This document shows, in pieces, positions 51,669 through 60,091 of a stretch of 60,812 nt of DNA. The notes beneath the pieces were generated by a model. The model saw only the letters and a list, made by a program, of their open reading frames with translations. It ran no database searches and was not told the origin of the DNA. Origin of the DNA: Streptomyces sp. ISL-12 (GTDB lineage: Bacteria; Actinomycetota; Actinomycetes; Streptomycetales; Streptomycetaceae). The translations under genes and the position numbers were made by a program. The number at the start of each line of letters is the position of its first letter. Position 1 is the stretch's first letter. The stretch is from contig NZ_JAGGOO010000052.1 in NCBI RefSeq assembly GCF_018614415.1, positions 1-60,812 of the forward strand. Direction: 5' to 3'.

Positions 51669-54395
51669 CTAGTGCGCCGCCGACTCCCAGTCCGGGCCCG
51701 CGCCCACCGAGACGCCCAGCGGCACCCGGAGGGTCACCGCGTCGGCCATCTCGCGGCGGATCAGTTCCTCCGCCGCCGCGCGCTCGCCGGGGGCGATCTC
51801 CAGCACGATTTCGTCGTGGACCTGGAGCAGCATCCGGGACTTGAGGCCCGCCTCGGTCAGCGCCTTGTCCACGTTGAGCATGGCGATCTTGACGATGTCG
51901 GCCGCCGTGCCCTGGATGGGGGCGTTGAGCGCCATGCGCTCGGCGGCCTCACGGCGCTGCCGGTTGTCGCTGTTGAGGTCGGGCAGGTAACGGCGGCGGC
52001 CGAAGAGGGTCGCCGTGTAGCCGGTGGCCCTCGCCTCGTCGACGACCCGGCGCAGATAGTCCCGTACGCCGCCGAAGCGGTCGAAGTAGGCGTCCATCAG
52101 CATCCGGGCCTCGCCCGCGTCGATGTTCAGCTGCTGGGACAGGCCGAAGGCGGACAGCCCGTACGCCAGTCCGTACGACATCGCCTTGATCTTGCGGCGC
52201 ATCTCCGCGTCGACCGCGCTCTGTTCGACGGAGAAGACCTGTGCGGCGGCGGTGGTGTGCAGGTCCTCGCCGGACGTGAACGCCTCGATCAGGCCGGCGT
52301 CCTCGGAGAGGTGGGCCATGACGCGCAGTTCGATCTGGCTGTAGTCCGCCGTCATCAGGGACTCGAAGCCCTCGCCGACCACGAAGCCGCGGCGGATCGC
52401 CCGGCCCTCGTCGGTGCGCACCGGGATGTTCTGCAGGTTGGGGTCGGTGGAGGAGAGGCGGCCGGTCGCCGCGACCGTCTGGTTGAACGTGGTGTGGATA
52501 CGGCCGTCCGCGGCGATCGTCTTGATCAGGCCCTCGACGGTGACGCGCAGCTTGGCCTGCTCACGGTGGCGGAGCATGATCACCGGCAGCTCGTTGTCCG
52601 TCTGCGTCGCCAGCCAGGCCAGCGCGTCGGCGTCCGTGGTGTAGCCGGTCTTGGTCTTCTTCGTCTTCGGCAGGTTCAGCTCGCCGAAGAGGACCTCCTG
52701 GAGCTGCTTGGGCGAGCCCAGGTTGAACTCCCGGCCGGCCGCCGCGTGCGCCTCCTTCACCGCCTGCTGCACGGCACCGGCGAACATCTGCTCCATCGCC
52801 TGGAGGTGCTCCCGGTCCGCCGCGATGCCGTGCCGCTCCATCCGGGCCAGCAGCACGGAGGTGGGCAGCTCCATGTCCCGCAGCAGGTCCGCCGCGCCGA
52901 CCTCCTGGAGCCGGCCCTCGAACGCCTCGCCCAGGTCGAGGACGGCGCGGGCCTGGATCATCAGCGCCTCGGCCTCGGCGGCGTCGTCCGCGCCGAACGC
53001 CAGCTGGCCGTCGGCCGCCGCGGCCGGGGCCAGCTCGCGGTGCAGGTACTCCAGGGACAGCGCGTCCAGGTCGAAGGAGCGGCGGCCCGGCTTGACCAGG
53101 TAGGCGGCGAGCGCGGTGTCCATCGAGACGCCCGCGATGTCCCAGCCGTGCTCGGCGAAGACCCGCATCGCGCCCTTGGCGTTGTGGAACACCTTGGCGC
53201 GGTCCGCGTCGGCCAGCCACGATGTCCAGGCGTCCTCGTCCGCCTCGTCCAGCTGAGACGGGTCGAACCACGCCGCCTTGCCGTCGGCCGCGGCGAGGGC
53301 GACCTCGGCGACCGAGCCGGTGCCCAGCGCCCAGGTGTCGACGGTGGCGACACCGAGGGGCGCGGTGCCGTGCTCGCCGAGCCAGCCGGCCAGCTCGCCG
53401 GTGGAGAGCACCGTGCCGTCCAGCTCCACGCCGTCCGCGACGACCGGGGTGGCCTCGGCCTCCTCGGCGCCCGGGTCGACGGCGTAGAGCCGCTCGCGCA
53501 GGGAGGGGTTACGGATCTCCAGGGTGTCCAGGATCATCGCGACGCCCTTGCGGTCGTACGCGGCGCGCTCCAGGTCGGTGACCGTCTTCGGCAGCGCCAC
53601 CTGCCGCTCCAGCTCGGTGAGGCGGCGGTTGAGCTTGACCGACTCCAGGTGGTCGCGGAGGTTCTGCCCGGCCTTGCCCTTGACCTCGTCGACGCGCTCG
53701 ACCAGCTCCGCGAACGACCCGAACTGGTTGATCCACTTCGCGGCGGTCTTCTCGCCGACGCCCGGGATGCCGGGCAGGTTGTCCGACGGGTCGCCGCGCA
53801 GCGCGGCGAAGTCCGGGTACTGGGCGGGCGTCAGCCCGTACTTCTCGACGACCTTCTCCGGGGTGAACCGGGTCAGCTCGGAGACGCCCTTGGTCGGGTA
53901 GAGGACCGTGGTGTGGTCGCTGACCAGCTGGAAGGAGTCCCGGTCGCCGGTGACGATCAGTACGTCGAAGCCCTCGGCCTCGGCCTGCGTGGCGAGGGTG
54001 GCGATGACGTCGTCGGCCTCGAAGCCCTCGACGGCGAAGCGCTGCACGCGCATGGCGTCGAGCAGCTCGCCGATCAGCTCGACCTGGCCCTTGAACTCGT
54101 CCGGCGTCTTGGAGCGGTTCGCCTTGTACTCGGTGAACTCCGCGCTCCGCCAGGTCTTGCGGGAGACGTCGAACGCCACCGCGAAGTGCGTGGGCGCCTC
54201 GTCACGCAGCGTGTTGGCCAGCATCGAGGCGAAGCCGTAGATCGCGTTGGTCGGCTGGCCGGTCGCGGTGGTGAAGTTCTCCGCGGGCAGCGCGAAGAAC
54301 GCGCGGTACGCCAGCGAGTGCCCGTCCATGAGCATCAGGCGCGGGCGGCTGCCGCCGGTGGGGGTCTCGGTCTTCTTCGATGCTGTGTCTGCCAC
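51669..54395 (-). CDS. polA: DNA polymerase I
   Basis: Replication and repair polymerase, 908 aa. The N-terminal 5'-3' nuclease (about 20-310) shows MDGHSLAYRAFFALP, VEGFEADDVIATLA, TGDRDSFQLVSD and GDPSDNLPGIPGVGEKTAAKW. The middle 3'-5' exonuclease fold lacks the DxE metal site (VDTWALGTG), so no proofreading is expected, as in other actinobacteria. The polymerase has motif A DYSQIELRVMAHLSED, the O-helix region RRKIKAMSYGLAYGLSAFGLS and motif C LLQVHDEIVLE. GTG 54395 (VADTASKKTE) is preferred over an ATG 8 codons upstream, by comparison with relatives. Confidence 0.96.
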   Translation of the reverse strand: MADTASKKTETPTGGSRPRLMLMDGHSLAYRAFFALPAENFTTATGQPTNAIYGFASMLANTLRDEAPTHFAVAFDVSRKTWRSAEFTEYKANRSKTPDEFKGQVELIGELLDAMRVQRFAVEGFEADDVIATLATQAEAEGFDVLIVTGDRDSFQLVSDHTTVLYPTKGVSELTRFTPEKVVEKYGLTPAQYPDFAALRGDPSDNLPGIPGVGEKTAAKWINQFGSFAELVERVDEVKGKAGQNLRDHLESVKLNRRLTELERQVALPKTVTDLERAAYDRKGVAMILDTLEIRNPSLRERLYAVDPGAEEAEATPVVADGVELDGTVLSTGELAGWLGEHGTAPLGVATVDTWALGTGSVAEVALAAADGKAAWFDPSQLDEADEDAWTSWLADADRAKVFHNAKGAMRVFAEHGWDIAGVSMDTALAAYLVKPGRRSFDLDALSLEYLHRELAPAAAADGQLAFGADDAAEAEALMIQARAVLDLGEAFEGRLQEVGAADLLRDMELPTSVLLARMERHGIAADREHLQAMEQMFAGAVQQAVKEAHAAAGREFNLGSPKQLQEVLFGELNLPKTKKTKTGYTTDADALAWLATQTDNELPVIMLRHREQAKLRVTVEGLIKTIAADGRIHTTFNQTVAATGRLSSTDPNLQNIPVRTDEGRAIRRGFVVGEGFESLMTADYSQIELRVMAHLSEDAGLIEAFTSGEDLHTTAAAQVFSVEQSAVDAEMRRKIKAMSYGLAYGLSAFGLSQQLNIDAGEARMLMDAYFDRFGGVRDYLRRVVDEARATGYTATLFGRRRYLPDLNSDNRQRREAAERMALNAPIQGTAADIVKIAMLNVDKALTEAGLKSRMLLQVHDEIVLEIAPGERAAAEELIRREMADAVTLRVPLGVSVGAGPDWESAAH

Positions 54396-54467
54396 GTCCC
54401 CGATCCTGCCACGTGCCACTGACAGTGGGATCCACGCTCGCCGGTGCCCCCTGTTCGCCGTCGTGCG

Positions 54468-54655
54468 GTGCGGGTGCGTCGTGGCTGGTCACGTAGTTCC
54501 CGCGCCCCTCCAGGACGTCACCGGGACCGGCGTCACAAGGGCCGCCCCGTCGCCGGGCCCAGCGCTTCCGCCGGCGTACCGTGCGGGTCCGTCGCGACCG
54601 GGCACGCAGTTCCCCGCGCCCCTCCAGGACGTCACCGGGACCGGCGTCACAAGGG
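54468..54655. repeat. Two direct copies of a 74-bp intergenic repeat
   Basis: Copies at 54468-54541 and 54581-54655 share a 41-base identical core that begins CGCGCCCCTCCAGGACGTCA and ends CGTCACAAGGG, preceded by GTGCGGGT-CGTCG-CACG-AGTTCC. The GGT-CACGCAGTTCCCCGCGCCCCT part resembles a sequence common between Streptomyces genes. They fill the 340-base gap between polA and the divergent oxidoreductase gene. Confidence 0.9.
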
Positions 54656-54735
54656 GGCGACCGGGCTCCGGCGGTGTCAGGGGCGCATGCGAGGATCGGA
54701 GACGTACCTCACATGTGCATGCGAAGGAGCGCGCG

Positions 54736-57015
54736 ATGGCCACCAAGCCGCCCAAGAGTGACCCGGTCCAGGACGCGCCGCGGGTCACCGAGCCGAAGCA
54801 CGCGGCGGCGGGCGTCCCCGCCATCGGCCACACCCTGCGCATCGCCCAGCGGCAGATGGGCGTGAAGCGGACCGCCCTGACCCTGCTGAGCGTCAACCAG
54901 AAGAACGGCTTCGACTGCCCCGGCTGCGCCTGGCCCGAGCCGGAGCACCGGCACACCGCGGAGTTCTGCGAGAACGGCGCGAAGGCGGTGGCCGAGGAGG
55001 CCACCCTGCGCCGGGTCACCCCGGAGTTCTTCGCCGCGCACCCCGTCGCCGACCTCGCCGGCCGCAGCGGGTACTGGCTCGGCCAGCAGGGCCGGCTCAC
55101 CCACCCCGTGTACCTCCCGGAGGGCGGCACGCACTACGAGCCGGTCACCTGGGAGCGCGCCTTCGACATCATCGCGGAGGAGATCGGTGCCCTCTCCTCC
55201 CCCGACGAGGCCGTCTTCTACACGTCGGGACGCACCAGCAACGAGGCCGCCTTCCTCTATCAGCTCTTCGCGCGCGAGCTGGGCACCAACAACCTTCCCG
55301 ACTGCTCCAACATGTGCCACGAGTCGTCCGGCTCGGCGCTGAGCGAGACCATCGGCATCGGCAAGGGCAGCGTCCTGCTGGAGGACCTGTACAAGGCCGA
55401 CCTGATCGTCGTCGCCGGGCAGAACCCGGGCACGAACCACCCGCGCATGCTCTCCGCCCTGGAGAAGGCCAAGGCCAACGGCGCGAAGATCATCAGCGTC
55501 AATCCACTGCCCGAGGCCGGCCTGGAGCGGTTCAAGAACCCGCAGACCCCCAAGGGGCTCGCCGCCGGCGCCGCGCTCACCGACCTGTTCCTGCAGATCC
55601 GCATCGGCGGCGACCAGGCCCTGTTCCGACTCCTCAACAAGCTGATCCTCGACACGGAAGGTGCCGTCGACGAGGAGTTCGTGCGCGAGCACACCCACGG
55701 CTACGAGGAGTTCGCCGAGGCCGCCCGCGCCGCCGACTGGGACGAGACGCTGGCCGCCACCGGTCTCACCCGCGCGGAGATCGAGAAGACCCTGCAGATG
55801 GTCCTCGCCTCCCGGCGGACGATCGTGTGCTGGGCGATGGGGCTCACCCAGCACAAGCACTCGGTGCCCACCATCCGCGAGGTCGTCAACTTCCTCCTGC
55901 TGCGCGGCGACATCGGCCGCGAGGGCGCCGGCGTCTGCCCGGTGCGCGGCCACTCCAACGTGCAGGGCGACCGCACGATGGGCATCTTCGAGCGCCCCGC
56001 GCCCGCCTTCCTGGACGCCCTGGAGAAGGAGTTCGGCTTCGCCCCGCCGCGCGAGCACGGCTACGACGTCGTCCGGGCCATCCGCGCCCTGCGCGACGGC
56101 GAGGCCAAGGTCTTCTTCGCCATGGGCGGCAACTTCGTCTCCGCCTCCCCCGACACCGAGGTCACCGAGGCGGCCATGCGCCGCGCCCGCCTCACCGTGC
56201 ACGTGTCGACGAAGCTGAACCGCAGCCACGCGGTCACCGGCGCCCGCGCCCTGATCCTGCCGACCCTCGGCCGCACCGAACGCGACCTCCAGGGCAGCGG
56301 CGAGCAGTTCGTCACCGTCGAGGACTCCATGGGCATGGTGCACGCCTCGCGCGGACGCCTGGAGCCCGCGAGCCGGCACCTGCTCTCCGAACCGGCCATC
56401 GTGTGCCGCCTGGCCCGCCGTGTGCTGGGCGAGAACAGCACCACGCCCTGGGAGGAGTTCGAGAAGGACTACGCCACGATCCGCGACCGCATCGCCCGCG
56501 TGATCCCCGGCTTCGAGGACTTCAACGCGCGCGTGGCCCGCCCCGGCGGCTTCGCCCTCCCCCACGCCCCGCGCGACGAGCGGCGCTTCCCCACCGCCAC
56601 CGGCAAGGCCAACTTCACCGCCGCCCCGGTGGAGTTCCCCGAGCTGCCCGAGGGCCGCCTGCTGCTCCAGACGCTGCGCTCGCACGACCAGTACAACACC
56701 ACGATCTACGGCCTCGACGACCGCTACCGGGGCATCAGGAACGGCCGCCGGGTCGTCCTGGTCAACCCCGAGGACGCCCGCGAACTGGGCGTCGGGGACG
56801 GCTCCTACGTCGACCTGGTCGGTGAGTGGAAGGACGGCGTGGAGCGCCGGGCGCCCGGCTTCCGCGTCGTGCACTACCCGACGGCCCGGGGCTGCGCGGC
56901 GGCGTACTACCCCGAGACCAACGTCCTGGTGCCGCTGGACGCCACCGCGGACACCAGCAACACCCCGGCCAGCAAGTCCGTCGTGGTCCGTCTGGAACAA
57001 TCGGCAACCGACTGA
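54736..57015 (+). CDS. FdhF/YdeP-family molybdopterin oxidoreductase
   Basis: A 759-aa bis-MGD enzyme of the formate-dehydrogenase-H-like, YdeP branch. Cysteines C61 and C64 (FDCPGCAWPE) are what remains of an Fe-S motif. Later features: AVFYTSGRTSNEAAFLYQLFARELGTNNLPDCSNMCHESSG, DLIVVAGQNPGTNHPRML (MGD site), CWAMGLTQHKHSVPTIREVVNFLLLRGDIGREGAG, and VRGHSNVQGDRTMG. The C-terminal domain (about 630-755) has the molybdopterin-dinucleotide-binding fold with LLQTLRSHDQYNTTIYG. No TAT signal: cytoplasmic. AAGGAG precedes the ATG. Physiological substrate unknown. Confidence 0.9.
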   Translation: MATKPPKSDPVQDAPRVTEPKHAAAGVPAIGHTLRIAQRQMGVKRTALTLLSVNQKNGFDCPGCAWPEPEHRHTAEFCENGAKAVAEEATLRRVTPEFFAAHPVADLAGRSGYWLGQQGRLTHPVYLPEGGTHYEPVTWERAFDIIAEEIGALSSPDEAVFYTSGRTSNEAAFLYQLFARELGTNNLPDCSNMCHESSGSALSETIGIGKGSVLLEDLYKADLIVVAGQNPGTNHPRMLSALEKAKANGAKIISVNPLPEAGLERFKNPQTPKGLAAGAALTDLFLQIRIGGDQALFRLLNKLILDTEGAVDEEFVREHTHGYEEFAEAARAADWDETLAATGLTRAEIEKTLQMVLASRRTIVCWAMGLTQHKHSVPTIREVVNFLLLRGDIGREGAGVCPVRGHSNVQGDRTMGIFERPAPAFLDALEKEFGFAPPREHGYDVVRAIRALRDGEAKVFFAMGGNFVSASPDTEVTEAAMRRARLTVHVSTKLNRSHAVTGARALILPTLGRTERDLQGSGEQFVTVEDSMGMVHASRGRLEPASRHLLSEPAIVCRLARRVLGENSTTPWEEFEKDYATIRDRIARVIPGFEDFNARVARPGGFALPHAPRDERRFPTATGKANFTAAPVEFPELPEGRLLLQTLRSHDQYNTTIYGLDDRYRGIRNGRRVVLVNPEDARELGVGDGSYVDLVGEWKDGVERRAPGFRVVHYPTARGCAAAYYPETNVLVPLDATADTSNTPASKSVVVRLEQSATD

Positions 57016-57068
57016 GCGTTTGCTCAGCCGACGCGCAGCCACCGAAGGACGAGGACGGAGCCGGGCCC

Positions 57069-57557
57069 ATGGGCGAGCAGCAGCACGTGAAGTTCCCGCA
57101 GGAGGTCATCGACGAGTACGCCGCGCTCGGCGTCGACCTGCCCGCCCTGTTCTCCGCGGGGCACCTCGGGACCCGGATGGGCGTCCAGATCCTGGAGGCG
57201 TCGGCGGAGAAGGTCGTCGGCACCATGCCGGTGGAGGGCAACACCCAGCCGTACGGGCTGCTGCACGGCGGCGCCTCCGCGGTGCTGGCCGAGACGCTCG
57301 GCTCGGTCGGCTCGATGCTGCACGGCGGCAGCTCGAAGATCGCCGTCGGCGTCGACCTGAACTGCACCCATCACCGCGGCGCCCGCTCCGGCCTGGTCAC
57401 CGGCGTGGCCACGCCGGTGCACCGGGGCCGGTCGACGGCGACGTACGAGATCGTGATCAGTGACGAGGAAGGCCGGCGGGTGTGCAGCGCCCGGCTGACC
57501 TGTCTGCTGCGCGACGTGAACCCGGGGGACGCCGCCGGGGCGGGCGCGACGGGCTGA
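57069..57557 (+). CDS. Hotdog-fold thioesterase (PaaI/YbgC-like)
   Basis: A 162-aa acyl-CoA thioesterase of the PaaI group: GTRMGVQILEASAEKVVGTMPVEGNTQPYGLLHGGASAVLAETLGSVGS is the central helix with the HGG motif and Glu that activates water, followed by VGVDLNCTHHRGARSGLVTGVATPVHRGRSTATYEIVISDEEGRRVCSARLTCL. It lies 53 bases after the oxidoreductase gene on the same strand, possibly in one transcript. CoA ester substrate not evident. Confidence 0.9.
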   Translation: MGEQQHVKFPQEVIDEYAALGVDLPALFSAGHLGTRMGVQILEASAEKVVGTMPVEGNTQPYGLLHGGASAVLAETLGSVGSMLHGGSSKIAVGVDLNCTHHRGARSGLVTGVATPVHRGRSTATYEIVISDEEGRRVCSARLTCLLRDVNPGDAAGAGATG

Positions 57558-57603
57558 CGCCACGGCCCTTGCCCCCGGTTCCCCGGCGTCCTAGCGTCGG
57601 GGC

Positions 57604-57855
57604 ATGGGACGGGGAGGAGCAGCCCCCTGGCCGGAGGCGGCGGCGGGCGGGCGCCGACGCCCACGCGGCCCGGCGCCACCACCCGCAGCGCCACCACCCG
57701 CGGCGACGGCACCACCGGCGTCCGTACGGATGGCGGTGCCGACGGCTGTGGCCGCACGGACAGCCGCGGCAGTCACGTCAACAGCCGCCCCGGCGACCGC
57801 CGCCGCCCGGCCGCGGCGCGGTGGCGGCACGGCCGAGGCCCCGTGGGCACGGTGA
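57604..57855 (+). CDS. Hypothetical Ala/Pro/Arg-rich small protein
   Basis: An 83-codon frame of low complexity (APPPAAPPPAATAPPASV, AARTAAAVTSTAAPATAAARP). The only support is its GTGA overlap with the downstream gene and an ATG start; no strong ribosome binding site precedes it. It may be just leader sequence. Confidence is low. Confidence 0.35.
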   Translation: MGRGGAAPWPEAAAGGRRRPRGPAPPPAAPPPAATAPPASVRMAVPTAVAARTAAAVTSTAAPATAAARPRRGGGTAEAPWAR

Positions 57856-58463
57856 GCGGCACCGGCCCCGTCGAGCCCGGCGAAGGCACCGAGGTACGGC
57901 CTGCCCGGGAGGCGCCCGGTCCCCTCCGGGGCCTCACCAGCCGCTACCGCGTCCACGGCCGCCGCCACCGCCGCACCGCCCTCGTCACCGTCGCGGCCCT
58001 CTGCGCGCCGGCGGCCGGCGGCTACCTGTACGCGAGCCGGCCGCAGCCGCGGCCCGCTCCCCCGCCGTCCTACCCCTCCCAGGTGGTCCGCCTCGCCTAC
58101 CTGGCTCCGGTCACGCCCACCGGCACCGCCCCGGCCGGCACCTTCGGCTTCACGGTGGCCCTGACCGTACGGTCCGGACCGCCCGTCACCGTGACGCGGG
58201 TGACGCAGTCCAACGCCGGTCTTTCGGTGAGATCGTCCCCCCGGGCACCTTTCCGCATAAAGGCGCATTCCACCCGCAAGATCACCGTCACCTTCCGCGC
58301 GACGGAATGCGCGAAAGTCCCGCGGAATGCCGGATTCCCTTTCCTGGATGTAACACTGCGTAATGCGCGCGCAATAGAGACCCACAGTTTCATCCTGGGA
58401 CCGCGCTATGCCCGACACCTCTCCGAGGCCCTTCAAGGCGCCTGCGGCAACGTTTCCCCGTAA
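57852..58463 (+). CDS. Hypothetical membrane-anchored protein with beta-rich domain
   Basis: A 203-aa protein. A basic segment RYRVHGRRHRR precedes a membrane helix (TALVTVAALCAPAAGGYLYA, about residues 49-68); then comes a Pro-rich linker (PQPRPAPPPSYP) and an extracellular beta-strand-rich part: FGFTVALTVRSGPPVTVTRVTQSNAGLSV, RIKAHSTRKITVTFRATEC, LDVTLRNARAIETHSFILG. Two Cys (in ATECAKV and QGACGN) could form a disulphide. Start GTG by GTGA overlap, or GTG 57843. The last 250 bases are clearly lower in GC than neighbours. Family not recognised. Confidence 0.75.
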   Translation: MSGTGPVEPGEGTEVRPAREAPGPLRGLTSRYRVHGRRHRRTALVTVAALCAPAAGGYLYASRPQPRPAPPPSYPSQVVRLAYLAPVTPTGTAPAGTFGFTVALTVRSGPPVTVTRVTQSNAGLSVRSSPRAPFRIKAHSTRKITVTFRATECAKVPRNAGFPFLDVTLRNARAIETHSFILGPRYARHLSEALQGACGNVSP

Positions 58464-58750
58464 TCAGCAAAACGCCCCAGACGCCTGTTCACGCCTCACC
58501 GCTCCTGCGGGTTCTCACCATGCGGACCGGGCGAATCGGCCGGAATTCCACCGTTCTTCCCAGCCAATACCGCTCTGCATTACGCGGTGTCATAACAAGA
58601 GAGTCACAGCCTCCGTCAGACTCTCCTCCACGTTCCCCACACACGCTTAGAGTCACGGCCAGTCACCGCGCCATCCGAAAGTCATTTCGGCCCAGCGTTC
58701 GACTCGGCCGTCTCCACGGGGACGCGGCCGTGCCAGGGAAAGGACTGACC

Positions 58751-59980
58751 GTGCGTCAACGTTCGCTCATCGCCATCACCGCCGCTCTGGCGGCGGGAGC
58801 ACTCACCCTCACCGCCTGCGGCTCGCGTGACGACGACGGCGGCTCGGACTCCGGCGGCGACGGCACCACCGTCGTCATCGGCGTCGACGCCCCGCTGACC
58901 GGCGACCTGTCCGCGCTGGGCCTGGGCATCAAGAACTCCGTGGACCTCGCCGTCAAGACGGCCAACAAGGAGAAGTACGTCGAAGGCGTCACCTTCGAGA
59001 TAGAGGCCACCGACGACCAGGGCCAGCCCTCCGTCGGCCAGCAGAACGCCTCCAAGTTCGTCGCCAACAAGGACGTCCTCGGCGTCGTCGGCCCCCTGAA
59101 CTCCTCCGTCGGCGAGTCGATGCAGAAGGTCTTCGACACCGCCAACCTCGTCGAGGTCTCCCCGGCCAACACCGGACCCTCCCTCACCCAGGGCCCGGAC
59201 TGGCGCACCAAGAAGGTCCGCCCGTACAAGTCGTACTTCCGCACCGCGACCACCGACGCCATCCAGGGCCCGTTCGCCGCGCAGTACGTCTACAACGACG
59301 CCAAGAAGAAGAAGGTCTTCGTCATCGACGACAAGAAGACCTACGGCGCCGGACTCGCCGCCACCTTCACCGAAGAGTTCAAGAAGCTCGGCGGCCAGGT
59401 CGTCGGCACGGAACACATCAACCCGGACACCAAGGACTTCTCCTCGGTCGCCACCAAGGTCAAGAACTCCGGCGCCGACGTCGTCTACTACGGCGGCGAA
59501 TACCCGCAGGCCGGCCCGCTCAGCAAGCAGATCAAGGAAGCCGGCGCCAAGATTCCGCTGGTCGGCGGCGACGGTATCAAGGACGACACCTTCATCAAGC
59601 TCGCCGGCGCCGGCAGCGAGGGCGACCTCGCCACCTCCGTGGGCGCCCCCGTGGAAACCCTCGATTCCGCCAAGAAGTTCGTCGCCGACTACAAGGCGGA
59701 GGGCTACAAGGAGGACTACGCGGCCTACGGCGGTTACTCCTACGACTCCGGCTGGGCCATCATCGAGGCCGTCAAGAAGGTCGTCGAGGACAACGGCGGC
59801 AAACTCCCCGACGACGCCCGCGCCAAGGTCACCGCGGCCATGCAGAACGTCTCCTTCGACGGGGTGACCGGCAAGGTCTCCTTCGACGAGTTCGGTGACG
59901 CCACCAACAAGCAGCTCACCGTCTACTCCGTCGAGAACGGAGCCTTCGACGACGTCAAGTCCGGTACCTACACCGGCTGA
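58751..59980 (+). CDS. livJ: Branched-chain amino acid ABC transporter, substrate-binding lipoprotein
   Basis: Periplasmic-binding-type lipoprotein for Leu/Ile/Val (LivJ/K family), 409 aa. The signal peptide ends with lipobox LTAC (Cys23), followed by an acidic Gly/Ser linker. The Peripla_BP_6 fold follows: VVIGVDAPLTGDLSALGLGIKNSVDLAV, DDQGQPSVGQQNASKFV, GVVGPLNSSVGESM, YFRTATTDAIQGPFAAQYV and VVYYGGEYPQAG. GTG start with AAAGGA 7 bases upstream. A strong hairpin separates it from livH, which would favour excess binding protein. The 287-base region before it has relatively low GC but no promoter was assigned. Confidence 0.94.
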   Translation: MRQRSLIAITAALAAGALTLTACGSRDDDGGSDSGGDGTTVVIGVDAPLTGDLSALGLGIKNSVDLAVKTANKEKYVEGVTFEIEATDDQGQPSVGQQNASKFVANKDVLGVVGPLNSSVGESMQKVFDTANLVEVSPANTGPSLTQGPDWRTKKVRPYKSYFRTATTDAIQGPFAAQYVYNDAKKKKVFVIDDKKTYGAGLAATFTEEFKKLGGQVVGTEHINPDTKDFSSVATKVKNSGADVVYYGGEYPQAGPLSKQIKEAGAKIPLVGGDGIKDDTFIKLAGAGSEGDLATSVGAPVETLDSAKKFVADYKAEGYKEDYAAYGGYSYDSGWAIIEAVKKVVEDNGGKLPDDARAKVTAAMQNVSFDGVTGKVSFDEFGDATNKQLTVYSVENGAFDDVKSGTYTG

Positions 59981-60003
59981 CCCACCCGCACCTGCCACGA
60001 GCC

Positions 60004-60035
60004 GCGCGGGGCGCTGTTCCACAGGCGCCCCGCGC
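60004..60035 (+). terminator. Intercistronic hairpin between livJ and livH
   Basis: GCGCGGGGCGC (60004-60014) pairs perfectly with GCGCCCCGCGC (60025-60035), 10-base loop. It begins 23 bases after the livJ stop. It may act as a partial terminator or 3' stabiliser. Confidence 0.85.
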
Positions 60036-60091
60036 GCTCACGCATCCGGCCAACATCCGTCGAAACATCCGAACGTCTCGGAGGACATGCG

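Noticed and set aside
51672..54422. 916-codon plus-strand frame opposite polA
   Set aside because: Mirror frame of polA with Val/Leu/Arg-rich meaningless sequence and no family motif.
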